A stretch of DNA of 64,000 bases from Chryseobacterium sp. GVT01B (GTDB lineage: Bacteria > Bacteroidota > Bacteroidia > Flavobacteriales > Weeksellaceae), in NCBI RefSeq assembly GCF_019970045.1, contig NZ_JAHXYI010000013.1, positions 1 through 64,000 of the forward strand, written 5' to 3'. The notes beneath the pieces are model-generated. The model did not search any database. It saw nothing but the letters and a program-made list of their open reading frames with translations, and was not told where the DNA came from. The position numbers were made by a program, and so were the translations under genes. Of the stretch, positions 52,180 through 61,058 are shown in pieces; positions within the stretch are counted from its first letter, which is position 1; each line of letters starts with the position of its first letter.

Positions 52180-53604
52180 ATGAAATTGAAGACTCAAATT
52201 TTACTTTTATTTATCTGTTTTTTTTTAAGTATAATCAGTTCTGCAAAAAATTCTCGGGTAAAAAATACAGATTATATTACTATCGAAGGAATTGGAGTAA
52301 GAGACGGTTTAATAAAAGATACACCTGAACATGAATTCGTAATTATAGGTGGGCTTGTCAATATAAAGACTACAGAACTTTTTAACGAATCTAATATCAG
52401 AAGCCGGGCTTATTACATCTCTGATTGTAATAAAAATAGACGACAAAATTCTGAGCCCTTCAGCAATCAGATTTTTCTTAATGTAGGAAACGAATATGTT
52501 ATTGAATTGTCTGATAAAAAGACAAATAAACTTTTGCGGAGATATAGAATAAGTCGTATCAGATCTGTTCCGCAAATTAAAATGCTGGCACCACGAACAG
52601 ATGATTTAAAATTTAATTTCACTTTGGGTTTCTCAGATGATGTACACTCAAATATAAGTTTATCATCTAATGTAACCAATGTAGAATTGGAGAAAGCTAT
52701 GGATGATACACTGGATGTCGAGTATCGACTGACTGATCTGAGTACTAAAAAAAAGATATCTTCAGGAGTTCTTCAGCCAGGCGAAATGCTTAACGTAAAT
52801 TCAGATACAGAATATGAACTAAGGTACAATTACCTTGCGCAACCTGAAACTAATGGAGTGAAATATATCAAGATAAAGCCGCATTGGTACCAATCAATTA
52901 TTATTTATTCCATATTCTTTTTAAGCTTAACTACGTTCGGGTTTTATATTATTACATGGAAATTCAGAAAAAAAATAAAAAGTTCGGAAGCTCAGCAAAA
53001 TAAACTAGAGGAGGAAGCTATGCGACTTCAATCCATGTTAAATCCGCATTTTACTTTTAACGCTCTTAATAGTATCCAAGGATTAATGAATACTGGACGT
53101 ACTGGCGAGGCTAATACTTATCTTGAGGAATTTGGTATGCTTTTAAGAAAATCCCTATCTAAAAACAAAGATTTGTTCAACAGTCTTGATCAGGAGTTGG
53201 ACATGATGCGTATCTATTTAAGAATTGAAGCCCTTCGGTTTGACTTTCAATGGGAAATCATCGTTTCAGACGTTTTACATATTGCAGAAATAGAAATTCC
53301 CACACTGCTATTGCAGCCTCTGGTTGAAAATGCAGTGAAACATGGTGTATCATCTCTCAAGGAACAAGGGCAGCTCATTATTACCTGCAGGGAAGAGAAA
53401 AACGATTTGATTATAATGATAGAAGATAATGGGGCATGGAATTCTAAAACATTTGTTACTGGCTATGGGTTGGCACTTACTCATGAAAGAATACATACCA
53501 TCAATACAATGCAAAAAGATGAACAAATTTTTTTATCTATTGATATGGATAAGGATACAGGTACCCAAGTAATTTTAACTTTTAGAAACTGGCTTGATAT
53601 ATAA
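52180..53604 (+). CDS. LytS-type sensor histidine kinase
   Basis: 474 aa. Signal or first membrane segment (F-I-C-F-F-L-S-I-I-S), a periplasmic domain of about 220 residues of unknown type, a membrane helix (about 248-266), a short coiled coil, then the His_kinase domain. The phosphoacceptor is in L-N-P-H-F-T-F-N-A-L-N-S-I (about 290). The ATPase domain has the N-box L-Q-P-L-V-E-N-A-V-K-H-G, D-N-G-A-W and G-Y-G-L-A-L-T-H-E-R-I. All motifs are intact. It is probably the partner of the LytTR regulator at 50714. Confidence 0.9.
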   Translation: MKLKTQILLLFICFFLSIISSAKNSRVKNTDYITIEGIGVRDGLIKDTPEHEFVIIGGLVNIKTTELFNESNIRSRAYYISDCNKNRRQNSEPFSNQIFLNVGNEYVIELSDKKTNKLLRRYRISRIRSVPQIKMLAPRTDDLKFNFTLGFSDDVHSNISLSSNVTNVELEKAMDDTLDVEYRLTDLSTKKKISSGVLQPGEMLNVNSDTEYELRYNYLAQPETNGVKYIKIKPHWYQSIIIYSIFFLSLTTFGFYIITWKFRKKIKSSEAQQNKLEEEAMRLQSMLNPHFTFNALNSIQGLMNTGRTGEANTYLEEFGMLLRKSLSKNKDLFNSLDQELDMMRIYLRIEALRFDFQWEIIVSDVLHIAEIEIPTLLLQPLVENAVKHGVSSLKEQGQLIITCREEKNDLIIMIEDNGAWNSKTFVTGYGLALTHERIHTINTMQKDEQIFLSIDMDKDTGTQVILTFRNWLDI

Positions 53605-53866
53605 TCAATGTGATACTACTGGTTAGCAAACCCATCAACATTAATAATTAGCAATCTCTATTGGTCAAATGATATCTCAATATATGAAACAGATACCTAT
53701 TATTACATTATTACATATATACTTCCATCGTGGAATTCTGGAGTAAAAAGGTTCTTATAAATTCGTTTACAGACTAAATGTTATTATCAATTATTTTGAA
53801 CGCAAATGTATTTTGGCAGCGCAGTAATGGCTGTTTTTTTTATTATTAATATTTTTTAGTTAAAAA

Positions 53867-53934
53867 ACTACAATTAAATAGTGATAATATTACTAATGTT
53901 CAGTGTTTTATTTACTAATGAAGTGTTAAATTTA
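53867..53934 (+). promoter_or_regulatory. Direct-repeat promoter 12, before the FISUMP remnant
   Basis: ACTACA (53867) and ATTACT (53889) at exactly 60 and 38 bp before TAAATTTA (53927-53934). It aligns closely with promoter 11 (CAGTGTTTTATTTACTAATG is shared), so it was copied with the gene. Confidence 0.65.
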
Positions 53935-54100
53935 GAGTAGAATATCTCAAGGAATTAAGGTTGTAGGGTTTACACAAAATATTGTAAGGCGAAACATTTT
54001 CAAGAGGAAACAAATTATATGTATATAATATCAAAATTTAGACAAATAGTGAAGGTAGGTTTCATTAACGTATTCAATAGCCAATAAAATATTTAACAAA

Positions 54101-54245
54101 TGAAAAAATGTAATTATTATCGCTGGTTTCTTTGGTGAATTTATCATGAGAAGGTAGAAATCAATAATGTATACTGACAATAAATGTCATCATGAATGGT
54201 ACAATACTTCAGCAGCTAATCAATATATATGAAATTATCTCATAA
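54101..54245 (+). pseudogene. Remnant of a third FISUMP gene
   Basis: Starts with the same leader and ATG as the 48904 gene. The next 80 bp align with its signal-peptide region but contain frameshifts and stops. The text then jumps to a stretch matching GGAACTCCTTCAGCAGCAGG of the middle domain (49475 in copy 2). About 1.1 kb of coding sequence is missing. The flanking promoter and downstream block survive. Confidence 0.75.
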
Positions 54246-54259
54246 CTAATTTTAACTAT

Positions 54260-54480
54260 TAAATATAATTTGTTACAACGACTTAAGACAACCATGATTT
54301 ATTTGAATTAAAAGCACAAAGTTCCTATATAGAATTTAATCCCTCGTCTTAAGAAGTGGTGACTATTATAAGGGAGCACAGTCCGTAACTGCACTGATTG
54401 TTATTGAAATAGAATATAGAATTGAGCAAAATATTTATATTTCACTTTCAGTAGCAGTACGGAGCCCCCGCAAAGTAAAA
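54260..54480 (+). repeat. Block downstream of the FISUMP remnant (copy C)
   Basis: Aligned along its length with 50385-50605. The segments GTCCGTAACTGC and GCAGTACGGAGC near its ends can pair; in copy B both sides differ but can still pair (GGATATGTAACC with GTTAGGATCC). After it, up to 54845, nothing but an AT-rich tract is seen. Confidence 0.7.
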
Positions 54481-54905
54481 TAATATATTTCTCTATATAA
54501 GCTTAAATTGCATGCAGGGACTATTTCAAAAAGAGATAGTCTCTGCATTTTTATTCTGGCTATAACATTAAAAGATAATAAATAATATCCTATAAAATTT
54601 TATTAAAATTAATTTGGATAATTATTATATTTCAGTGAAATTACATTTATGTTTTTCTATGTATTCCTTATCTAAAAGACTCATTCAAGTTTGCATTCCT
54701 TATTGATTTTGATATATATTATAGTTCAATAGGTCCAGATGGAGTCGAAAAAAGATAAGATGATTATAATCATGATTTTCAAGTTTTTATTTAGATAGTT
54801 TGGCTGTTTAAAACACAACAAGATAATTATTAATAAAAACATTCAATGATTTTAAAATCTTTACAAATTTCTGAACCAGAACCGGTACAGTCTCTGATAT
54901 GTTTT

Positions 54906-55415
54906 ATGATAGAACTGGAAAATTTATTTGAGCACATAGGGGAATATCTTCTTTCATCTGGTGAAACAGTTTCCACTGCCGAGAGTGTAACCTCGGGATT
55001 TTTACAATTTTCTTTCTCTCAGATGAAAGAAGCTTCCCGATTCTTTAAAGGTGGAATCACCGCCTATGCATTGAGGGAAAAGGTTGGCCTTCTTTCTGTG
55101 AATGAAGATGAGGCCCGAAAGTATAATTGTGTATCACGCCAAATTGCCAAAACAATGGCACTAAAAGTTGCAGCTCTTTACAAAACAGACTGGTCGATTG
55201 GTATAACCGGGTATGCTTTACCGGTAAATGAATCAAAAGGAAAGCTCTATTGTTATTTTGCCATTGTCTATAAGGGAGAGGTTATCTTATCTGAAAAGCT
55301 GGATCTGCATTCAAGAACAAAACCAGGTAATGCCAAGTTATTTTATACCGAATTTGTACTGGGATGTTTTAAATTGGAACTCGATAAGTATCAGAAAAAG
55401 AATGTAAGTATGTAA
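54906..55415 (+). CDS. CinA C-terminal-domain family protein (nicotinamide-nucleotide amidase-like)
   Basis: 169 aa from the ATG at 54906 (the frame extends to an ATG at 54846; the shorter start matches the usual family N-terminus E-L-E-N-L-F-E-H-I-G-E-Y-L). Motifs: T-A-E-S-V-T-S-G (usual S-A-E-S-C-T-G-G), F-F-K-G-G-I-T-A-Y-A and G-I-T-G-Y-A, where PncC enzymes have G-x-A-G-P. The altered motifs occur in a Bacteroidota subgroup, so nicotinamide-mononucleotide deamidation is uncertain. Cytoplasmic; single gene. Confidence 0.8.
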   Translation: MIELENLFEHIGEYLLSSGETVSTAESVTSGFLQFSFSQMKEASRFFKGGITAYALREKVGLLSVNEDEARKYNCVSRQIAKTMALKVAALYKTDWSIGITGYALPVNESKGKLYCYFAIVYKGEVILSEKLDLHSRTKPGNAKLFYTEFVLGCFKLELDKYQKKNVSM

Positions 55416-55521
55416 TGTTAGTATAGGGTTTTTTTATGTTGATTAGCAGATTTCCAATATGATATATACATAGATCCAGCTCATGATTTTGCACATTTTT
55501 TAATCTTTATATTTATTTTAT

Positions 55522-55557
55522 CCCAATGATCTGACCTTGCAGTCATTGGGACTTTTT
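55522..55557 (+). terminator. Terminator downstream of the CinA-like gene
   Basis: Stem CCCAATGA/TCATTGGG, 13-nt loop, T5. Confidence 0.8.
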
Positions 55558-55573
55558 GATCATTTATGTTGTT

Positions 55574-55609
55574 AAGCTTCACCTACGGGTGAAGCTTTTC
55601 TATTTTTTC
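55574..55609 (+). terminator. Second strong hairpin terminator
   Basis: Perfect 10-bp stem AAGCTTCACC/GGTGAAGCTT with 4-nt loop and T-rich tail, 16 bp after the previous one. A TACATTTG box at 55696 may be the promoter of the 55814 gene. Confidence 0.8.
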
Positions 55610-55813
55610 TTTGAACGGTTTGTACAGATATTATCAATTGCTAATATGTTAATAAAAAACTGACTTCAGTCATGATTTGTTGAAAAATAGCAGAATACAT
55701 TTGCTTTTATATATGGTTTAAAGTGATAATAATCGAAAAATAAATATTCACTTAAAGCAAAAGCAAAAAAACACAAAGACTTTTGAAAACTTATTCAGAA
55801 ACACAATATTACG

Positions 55814-56986
55814 ATGAAAAAAACACAAAGATCTATAATCTTTCTGGTTATGATGCTTATTTATGGCAAGGATCCGGCACAAATTACCTTAGCTAAAACA
55901 CAAACTACTGACGGTGAGCTTGAGGTTTCTTTGAAACCCTTTATACAGGCCAATTATGGAATTACTTTTCAAAAAATGAATGCGACAGATGGCTTTGTTC
56001 CTCAAACTATGGAAGTTCCTCAGAATGATAATTTAAAAGGATATTTTAGTATGAAACAGACCACTATTGGATTAGAAATAAAGAAAAAAAATACAACTAC
56101 AGAAAATTCTTTTTCTTCCTATCTTGAAATTGATTTTTATGGTAAAAACGGAGCTACATCCCCCAGGTTCAAGCATGGGTTTTTACGCTGGAACGGATTG
56201 ACAATCGGACAGACAGCAAGTAACTTTTCCGATGCTGAAATTTTCCCCAATATTTTTGACTTCAATGGCCCTAGTGGATTACTATATTCCCGTAGACTGC
56301 AGGTGAGTTATTACACTCATATCTCTAAAAAAGAAGTTCTTTCTTTATCTGTGGAGGACCCAAATACTCCGAGTATTTCGCTTCCTTCAAATTCTCCCGG
56401 GTGGAGAAAAAGGGCAATACTCCCATCATTCTCTGCTATGTATAGATATGGTGATGAAAAAAGCTATATCAAAGCAGGAGCTATCCTGCTGCCTATCAGC
56501 TATGCTATGAAAGAAAATATAGAAGATGAGTATAAGACCCGTACTATTGTAGGCTGGGGAGCTATGATGTCAGGAAAATTAAGACATGATGAAAACAATA
56601 TCTTCAGTTTTGAAAGTTCTTTTGGAAATGGGATTGCCACATATAATACTGACTTGAACGGAGAGAAGTATGATGCAGTACCTGATCCTGCACATAAGAA
56701 TCTTCTGGAGACCCTTCAGTTATTTAACATCGTTGGAATTTATGAGCATTGGTGGAATTCAAAATGGAGCTCTGTAGCTTTTGCCAGCTATTCAAGGGTT
56801 GGTGGTAAAGATTATATTCCGGTAGATATGACAAAAAGCCTTTGTCATATGAGCCTGAACTTGATTTTCCAGCCCTACAAAAGATTTAAGATAGGGGCTG
56901 AAGCCAATTACGGAATAAAGCAGACTTTTGACAATCAGAAAGCTCATGCCTGGAAAATTCAGACCTCTACCTCATTCCGGCTTTAA
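55814..56986 (+). CDS. Outer-membrane porin, DcaP-like
   Basis: 390 aa. N-terminal signal peptide, then a large barrel: L-K-P-F-I-Q-A-N-Y-G, Q-T-T-I-G-L-E-I-K, Y-L-E-I-D-F-Y-G, F-K-H-G-F-L-R-W-N-G-L-T-I-G-Q-T and a final strand W-K-I-Q-T-S-T-S-F-R-L ending in Leu. The R-x-x-x-G and F-x-D sequence of the early strands fits DcaP-like porins, which pass small organic acids. It is followed 43 bp later by the LytS-like gene. Confidence 0.8.
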   Translation: MKKTQRSIIFLVMMLIYGKDPAQITLAKTQTTDGELEVSLKPFIQANYGITFQKMNATDGFVPQTMEVPQNDNLKGYFSMKQTTIGLEIKKKNTTTENSFSSYLEIDFYGKNGATSPRFKHGFLRWNGLTIGQTASNFSDAEIFPNIFDFNGPSGLLYSRRLQVSYYTHISKKEVLSLSVEDPNTPSISLPSNSPGWRKRAILPSFSAMYRYGDEKSYIKAGAILLPISYAMKENIEDEYKTRTIVGWGAMMSGKLRHDENNIFSFESSFGNGIATYNTDLNGEKYDAVPDPAHKNLLETLQLFNIVGIYEHWWNSKWSSVAFASYSRVGGKDYIPVDMTKSLCHMSLNLIFQPYKRFKIGAEANYGIKQTFDNQKAHAWKIQTSTSFRL

Positions 56987-57029
56987 CAGCAACTAAAAAA
57001 ATCAATTAATCAATTTGTAGCCAGTAGTT

Positions 57030-58148
57030 ATGAAAATTTTCTTAATAACTAATATAATTATAATACCTGCAATGATATGGATTTTACTAAATAGTAAAGT
57101 CCTTAGATCCCTTATGAAATTTCCCTGGAAAATTATAGTGAAGTTTCTGCATTTCTTTTTCTTTTCTTTCTTCATTTTCATGATTTTTTTCACAGAAAAG
57201 GATATTCTTAGTACGACAGAACTGATCTGGAGTATCATTTTGAATAGTACTTTTACTATCGGGATCTATTATCTGGTGTATTATTATCTGGTTCCTAATT
57301 TTTATCTCTCTCAAAAATACTTGGTATTTATTCTTTATTCTTTCATTTGCTTTTTATTATCCTCATTTTTTAGGATCTTGTGGGAGCAGGATTTATTTGC
57401 CCTGGATTTTAACCAAGAAGCAGTTTATATTAATTTCTTGTATGACGTGTATATCTATCATGCAGCCGTTATATTAGTTGCCTCATGTCTCGGGATTACA
57501 AAAGATAAATTTCTGATGGAAAAGAAAATTACAAATTCTGAAAAACAAAAAGAAACTGATTATTCTATAGTACCCAAATCAAAATTTAATCCTCATTTTT
57601 TATTCAGTATTCTCAACAGTATTCATACTGCAAGTTTTAGCGGTTCAACAAAAACTTCAGACTCCATTTTGCAGTTGAGCAGGCTCCTGCATTATCTCTT
57701 ATACGACAGTGAAAAAGAAAAAATAACCGTAAGTCAGGAATTATCTTCCATCGAAGCTTTAGCATCGTTGTATCAGTTAAGATATAATCATTCCCTTAAT
57801 CTTGCGGTTGATGTTGGGAATAAAGATGTATTTGACCGCATAGAGATTCCTTCGTCACTTTTTCTCAATCTTTTTCAAAGTGCTCTTCAATGTTCTCAGA
57901 TTGGAGAAAACCCAGATAGCTTTATAAAGCTAACTTGTAAAACGGATGATATTAACTTGTTTTATGAGATAGTTAATTTTAATGGCAATAATAGTATGAA
58001 CTTCAATGAGGCAGAATCCGGATTACAAAGTAATACAGCGGTTATCCATATTCTGGAAAAGTACTTTCCCGAAAAGTTTGATTTTTTTTCAGAACAAGAG
58101 GGGAATAATCACTATAAAACTATTGTAAAGATTAATTTATACAGCTGA
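57030..58148 (+). CDS. LytS-like histidine kinase homologue with degenerate ATPase domain
   Basis: 372 aa. Four membrane helices in the first 165 residues, then the His_kinase region with F-N-P-H-F-L-F-S-I-L-N-S-I (about 190, phosphoacceptor His present). The ATP-binding part is eroded: the N-box is S-L-F-L-N-L-F-Q-S-A-L-Q (no Asn), the D-x-G-x-G motif is missing and the final glycine loop reads E-S-G-L-Q-S-N-T. It probably cannot bind ATP normally, so it may be a pseudokinase or scaffold for another kinase. No LytTR gene is adjacent. Confidence 0.85.
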   Translation: MKIFLITNIIIIPAMIWILLNSKVLRSLMKFPWKIIVKFLHFFFFSFFIFMIFFTEKDILSTTELIWSIILNSTFTIGIYYLVYYYLVPNFYLSQKYLVFILYSFICFLLSSFFRILWEQDLFALDFNQEAVYINFLYDVYIYHAAVILVASCLGITKDKFLMEKKITNSEKQKETDYSIVPKSKFNPHFLFSILNSIHTASFSGSTKTSDSILQLSRLLHYLLYDSEKEKITVSQELSSIEALASLYQLRYNHSLNLAVDVGNKDVFDRIEIPSSLFLNLFQSALQCSQIGENPDSFIKLTCKTDDINLFYEIVNFNGNNSMNFNEAESGLQSNTAVIHILEKYFPEKFDFFSEQEGNNHYKTIVKINLYS

Positions 58149-58226
58149 AGGAATATGATAAAAATATAATGTAGTTGTTGGCTCCACTATTGTATGAGAT
58201 GGGAATAGTATGCTGGTAGTTAAAAA

Positions 58227-58294
58227 ATTACATATTATTAGTGAAAATACTACCTGGTATTTATTGTGGTAAGGAACAGATAGTTTTATTTTTA
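58227..58294 (+). promoter_or_regulatory. Direct-repeat promoter 13
   Basis: ATTACA (58227) and ACTACC (58249) at exactly 60 and 38 bp before TATTTTTA (58287-58294). Confidence 0.55.
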
Positions 58295-58300
58295 CAATGT

Positions 58301-58417
58301 TGTCTTTAAAGCAATCATTTCTATAAATGTATTTTTGTTAGGCTCTAAATGATTTAAAGATATTTGCTGAATTATCATTTCATCCGGCCGAGATTAAAAT
58401 CTTTGTCGGATTTTTTC
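58301..58417 (+). ncRNA. Candidate small RNA from direct-repeat promoter 13
   Basis: About 115 nt, no credible ORF, ending in a long hairpin (58382-58411, outer pairs ATCCG/CGGAT, inner AGATT/AATCT) and T6. The part before the hairpin resembles that of the unit at 47600. The glycosyltransferase starts 240 bp later. Confidence 0.45.
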
Positions 58418-58656
58418 TGAAGAATATTTTTAAGTACAGTTAAAGGCAAATTGTTTCAGAAGTACGTCCATAATTAAAGTATCTGTTAAGAAAAGGCTGT
58501 AATGGTTTCCTTTTTCAGATCTTCATTCTCAAGAATAAATATAAGACCGGGTTATTGATGTTGTTCAAATTCAGAGAAGCTGTTGTTATTTGCTGAAAAG
58601 ATTACAGATTGTATTCATTTTGTTAAAACATTCGAACAAAAACTAATACCCGATAA

Positions 58657-59451
58657 ATGAAAATTTCAGTAATTATATCAGTTTACAATGCAGAAAAGTT
58701 TATTGCAAATGCTGCAAAGTCTGCTCTACAGTTTGAGGAAGTATACGAAGTATTTCTCATAGAATACGGTTCTTCTGATCATTCGCTGGCAATATGTGAA
58801 AAGCTTGTGGAGGACTATGATAGGGTAAAACTTTTTCAGCATAATCAAGGCAGATATAAGGCAGATAATATACGTACCAGAAATTTAGGAATTGAAAATG
58901 CTTCCGGTGATTTTATTTCTTTTCTTGATGCCAGCAATTATTATCTTCCTAACCGTTTTGATGCTGAAAAAGAGTTATTAAAAAATCAGAAAGTAGACGG
59001 TGTCTATGGAGCTGTTGGAATCCATTATTATTCACAAAGAGCAAAAGATAAATACTATCATCTGTACAAAGATAACTTAATCCCTGGCTCTCGGGAATGC
59101 CATCCCAAAAGTTTTACTCCAGGGAGGTTTAATAAAGCTGATTTGTTCGATCAATTCAGTATAGATACCTTAACAGTAAGGAAAGACAGGTTGCTCGAAA
59201 AAATGCATCATCTTTTTAGTTCCTATTCGATGCAGGGAGATGTAGAATTTCTACTGTCTCTTTCATATTATCTGGAATTATACTATGGAATATTACATGC
59301 ACCTGTAGCCATGCAGGGAGTTCATGACCGTTGTAAAGTGTTATGGATTTGTCATAAAGAAGTCGTTTCTCCAACAGACAACTCAGAACGTAATAATCGG
59401 TTTTTAAACTGGCTTATCAATCTCCAAACACTTAAAGCATTGACCAGGTAA
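58657..59451 (+). CDS. Family 2 glycosyltransferase-like protein with altered motifs, copy 2
   Basis: 264 aa, paralogue of the 12843 product (N-terminus S-V-I-I-S-V-Y-N-A-E; Y-Y-L-P-N-R-F-D-A-E shared). Both key motifs are changed: I-E-Y-G-S replaces the usual D-D-G-S, and F-L-D-A-S-N replaces F-L-D-A-D-D. It lacks the C-terminal 60 residues and hydrophobic tail of copy 1. It is therefore probably inactive or repurposed. It may be expressed from a downstream part of the promoter 13 region or from its own promoter; none is obvious. Confidence 0.8.
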   Translation: MKISVIISVYNAEKFIANAAKSALQFEEVYEVFLIEYGSSDHSLAICEKLVEDYDRVKLFQHNQGRYKADNIRTRNLGIENASGDFISFLDASNYYLPNRFDAEKELLKNQKVDGVYGAVGIHYYSQRAKDKYYHLYKDNLIPGSRECHPKSFTPGRFNKADLFDQFSIDTLTVRKDRLLEKMHHLFSSYSMQGDVEFLLSLSYYLELYYGILHAPVAMQGVHDRCKVLWICHKEVVSPTDNSERNNRFLNWLINLQTLKALTR

Positions 59452-59478
59452 TAAGGTTTAAAAATATGTAGTGATTAT

Positions 59479-59546
59479 ATTACATTCTTATCTATGGAAA
59501 ACTATATGATTACAGGGCTTTTAAAAAAAGAATTACAATAAGTTTG
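59479..59546 (+). promoter_or_regulatory. Direct-repeat promoter 14
   Basis: ATTACA (59479) and ACTATA (59501) at exactly 60 and 38 bp before TAAGTTTG (59539-59546). The small lipoprotein starts 65 bp downstream. Confidence 0.6.
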
Positions 59547-59611
59547 CACTTCATTATTCTATAGAAAATAACCTAATATAATTATATAATAAAATGTTGG
59601 ATTTACGTATT

Positions 59612-59770
59612 ATGAAGAAAAAAAAAGTATTGATCAGAACCCTTTTAATCATTGCTGTCAATTTATTTATTGGATGTAAGACTGATCCTTGGCGTACGCA
59701 GAGTGAAAGTAATTCATCTAAGAATTTGTTAATCAAAAAAATACCACAAATCTTAAAAAAGATTAAGTAG
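59612..59770 (+). CDS. Very small lipoprotein (52 aa)
   Basis: Frame ATG 59612 to TAG 59768-59770; an in-frame ATG at 59594 adds six residues. Basic start M-K-K-K-K, hydrophobic core L-L-I-I-A-V-N-L-F-I, lipobox I-G-C with the lipidated Cys at residue 22, then a 30-residue polar and basic tail. It is placed between direct-repeat promoter 14 and the terminator at 59830, which makes a complete unit and supports it being real. Function unknown. Confidence 0.6.
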   Translation: MKKKKVLIRTLLIIAVNLFIGCKTDPWRTQSESNSSKNLLIKKIPQILKKIK

Positions 59771-59829
59771 AAAAAATGTTTAAAATCTGATGAATGATTA
59801 AGAAATCGTAATCATTTAACTAAATAATA

Positions 59830-59862
59830 GGAAAGGAGAAAAATACTATTTTTTCTCCTTTT
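59830..59862 (+). terminator. Terminator of the small lipoprotein gene
   Basis: Stem AGGAGAAAAA/TTTTTCTCCT, short loop, T-run. Confidence 0.8.
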
Positions 59863-59976
59863 TATTCTTATAAAAATTGTGTTGATTATATAATATAATT
59901 AAAAATCTTAAACTGTAATCTTAAAAGCCATGATAATGTTAAACACTTGATAAGCTAAATAATTATTTTAATCAAT

Positions 59977-60690
59977 CTAATAAGTCTTAATAGCCATATT
60001 AATAAAATCGCCTAAATAGCTATTCAAAACGTATTCATGTAATTTATCCCTATTTGGTGATGAAAATACTCCAGTGTACATATAGGATGTTCCTGCCCCT
60101 GTCGGCGTATCTAAATTTTGCCATGTACTGTAGTTTGCGGGTGTAAATACAATTGAATTTGAATAAGGATTATTGGTTCCGGTAGTACTCCCTATGCGAT
60201 TATATCTTATCGTATAGTTTACAGAAGGAGGATCTAAAAGTCTAAGCTGAAGAGCGAAACCATTAGTAATAGGGCTGAACCTAACCTCATAAAAACCATC
60301 AATAATAAGAGTTTTAGTAGCATTTGGTGCTCCTAAATATCTTAGCTTTTGAACTGTTGAACCTTGTGTAGGGCTATTGGTTGAATTAATAGGTCTCCAG
60401 GATGTTCCATCAAAATAATAGAAACCAACTGAATCAATGTTAATTCCTACACCGGACTGTGTTCCTGTGGAAATATCATTCACATAGATCATAGTTGAAA
60501 GGGGGATAGATGTCATATTTTCTGCTCTTTCCCTGTCTACTCTTGGAATTAACAGTCCATCGACACCTGTACTTGCGGTATTAATGTCTATTTCTAAAGT
60601 TGTTTTAGGTGCAGTCGTATTAATTCCCACTTGTCCATTAGTAAAAGTAAAGCCTAACGAAACTAATGTAATAAATAGCGTTTTTCTCAT
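59977..60690 (-). CDS. Secreted protein with the flavobacterial N-terminal module
   Basis: 237 aa from the ATG at 60690 (an upstream in-frame ATG at 60759 adds a stretch without signal character). Signal peptide M-R-K-T-L-F-I-T-L-V then F-T-N-G-Q, followed by V-G-I-N-T-T-A-P-K-T-T-L-E-I and L-L-I-P-R-V, the same opening as the FISUMP proteins. F-Y-Y-F-D-G-T-S-W-R-P marks the end of that module. The C-terminal 130 residues are a beta-rich domain not recognised. Upstream, at 60833-60866 on the minus strand, GTGATAAAATTACA with a TACATACT box 32 bp further recalls the variant promoters at 1134 and 4825. Confidence 0.8.
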   Translation of the reverse strand: MRKTLFITLVSLGFTFTNGQVGINTTAPKTTLEIDINTASTGVDGLLIPRVDRERAENMTSIPLSTMIYVNDISTGTQSGVGINIDSVGFYYFDGTSWRPINSTNSPTQGSTVQKLRYLGAPNATKTLIIDGFYEVRFSPITNGFALQLRLLDPPSVNYTIRYNRIGSTTGTNNPYSNSIVFTPANYSTWQNLDTPTGAGTSYMYTGVFSSPNRDKLHEYVLNSYLGDFINMAIKTY

Positions 60691-61058
60691 AGTATTGTTT
60701 TTGTTATTAAATAATAAATAGTTGAATAAAGCTGCTATGCAATTTTTTTGATTAATCAATTCGTTAATTGCATTTATGTAAAATTAGATATATATATATG
60801 ATGTTATATGTTGTTAGTATGTAGTACTTTAACTATTGTTGTGTAATTTTATCACTATTACATTAATGGAAATATTTGCTACTAATCCTTTAAAAATTTT
60901 AATCTCCTTACTGAAAATCCTACCATTAATAAAGCATGTTAAATAATTGAAATTAGAATATTCGAAAAATCGTCTACAATTTTGAACACGATAAGATGGA
61001 TTGTATGTTTTAAAGATTGTAAACTATATTGTTTTTACAATTTCATTGTCGCTAACAA

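Noticed and set aside
55636..55703. Possible direct-repeat promoter before the porin gene
   Set aside because: TACATTTG is good but neither repeat is recognisable at 60 and 38 bp.
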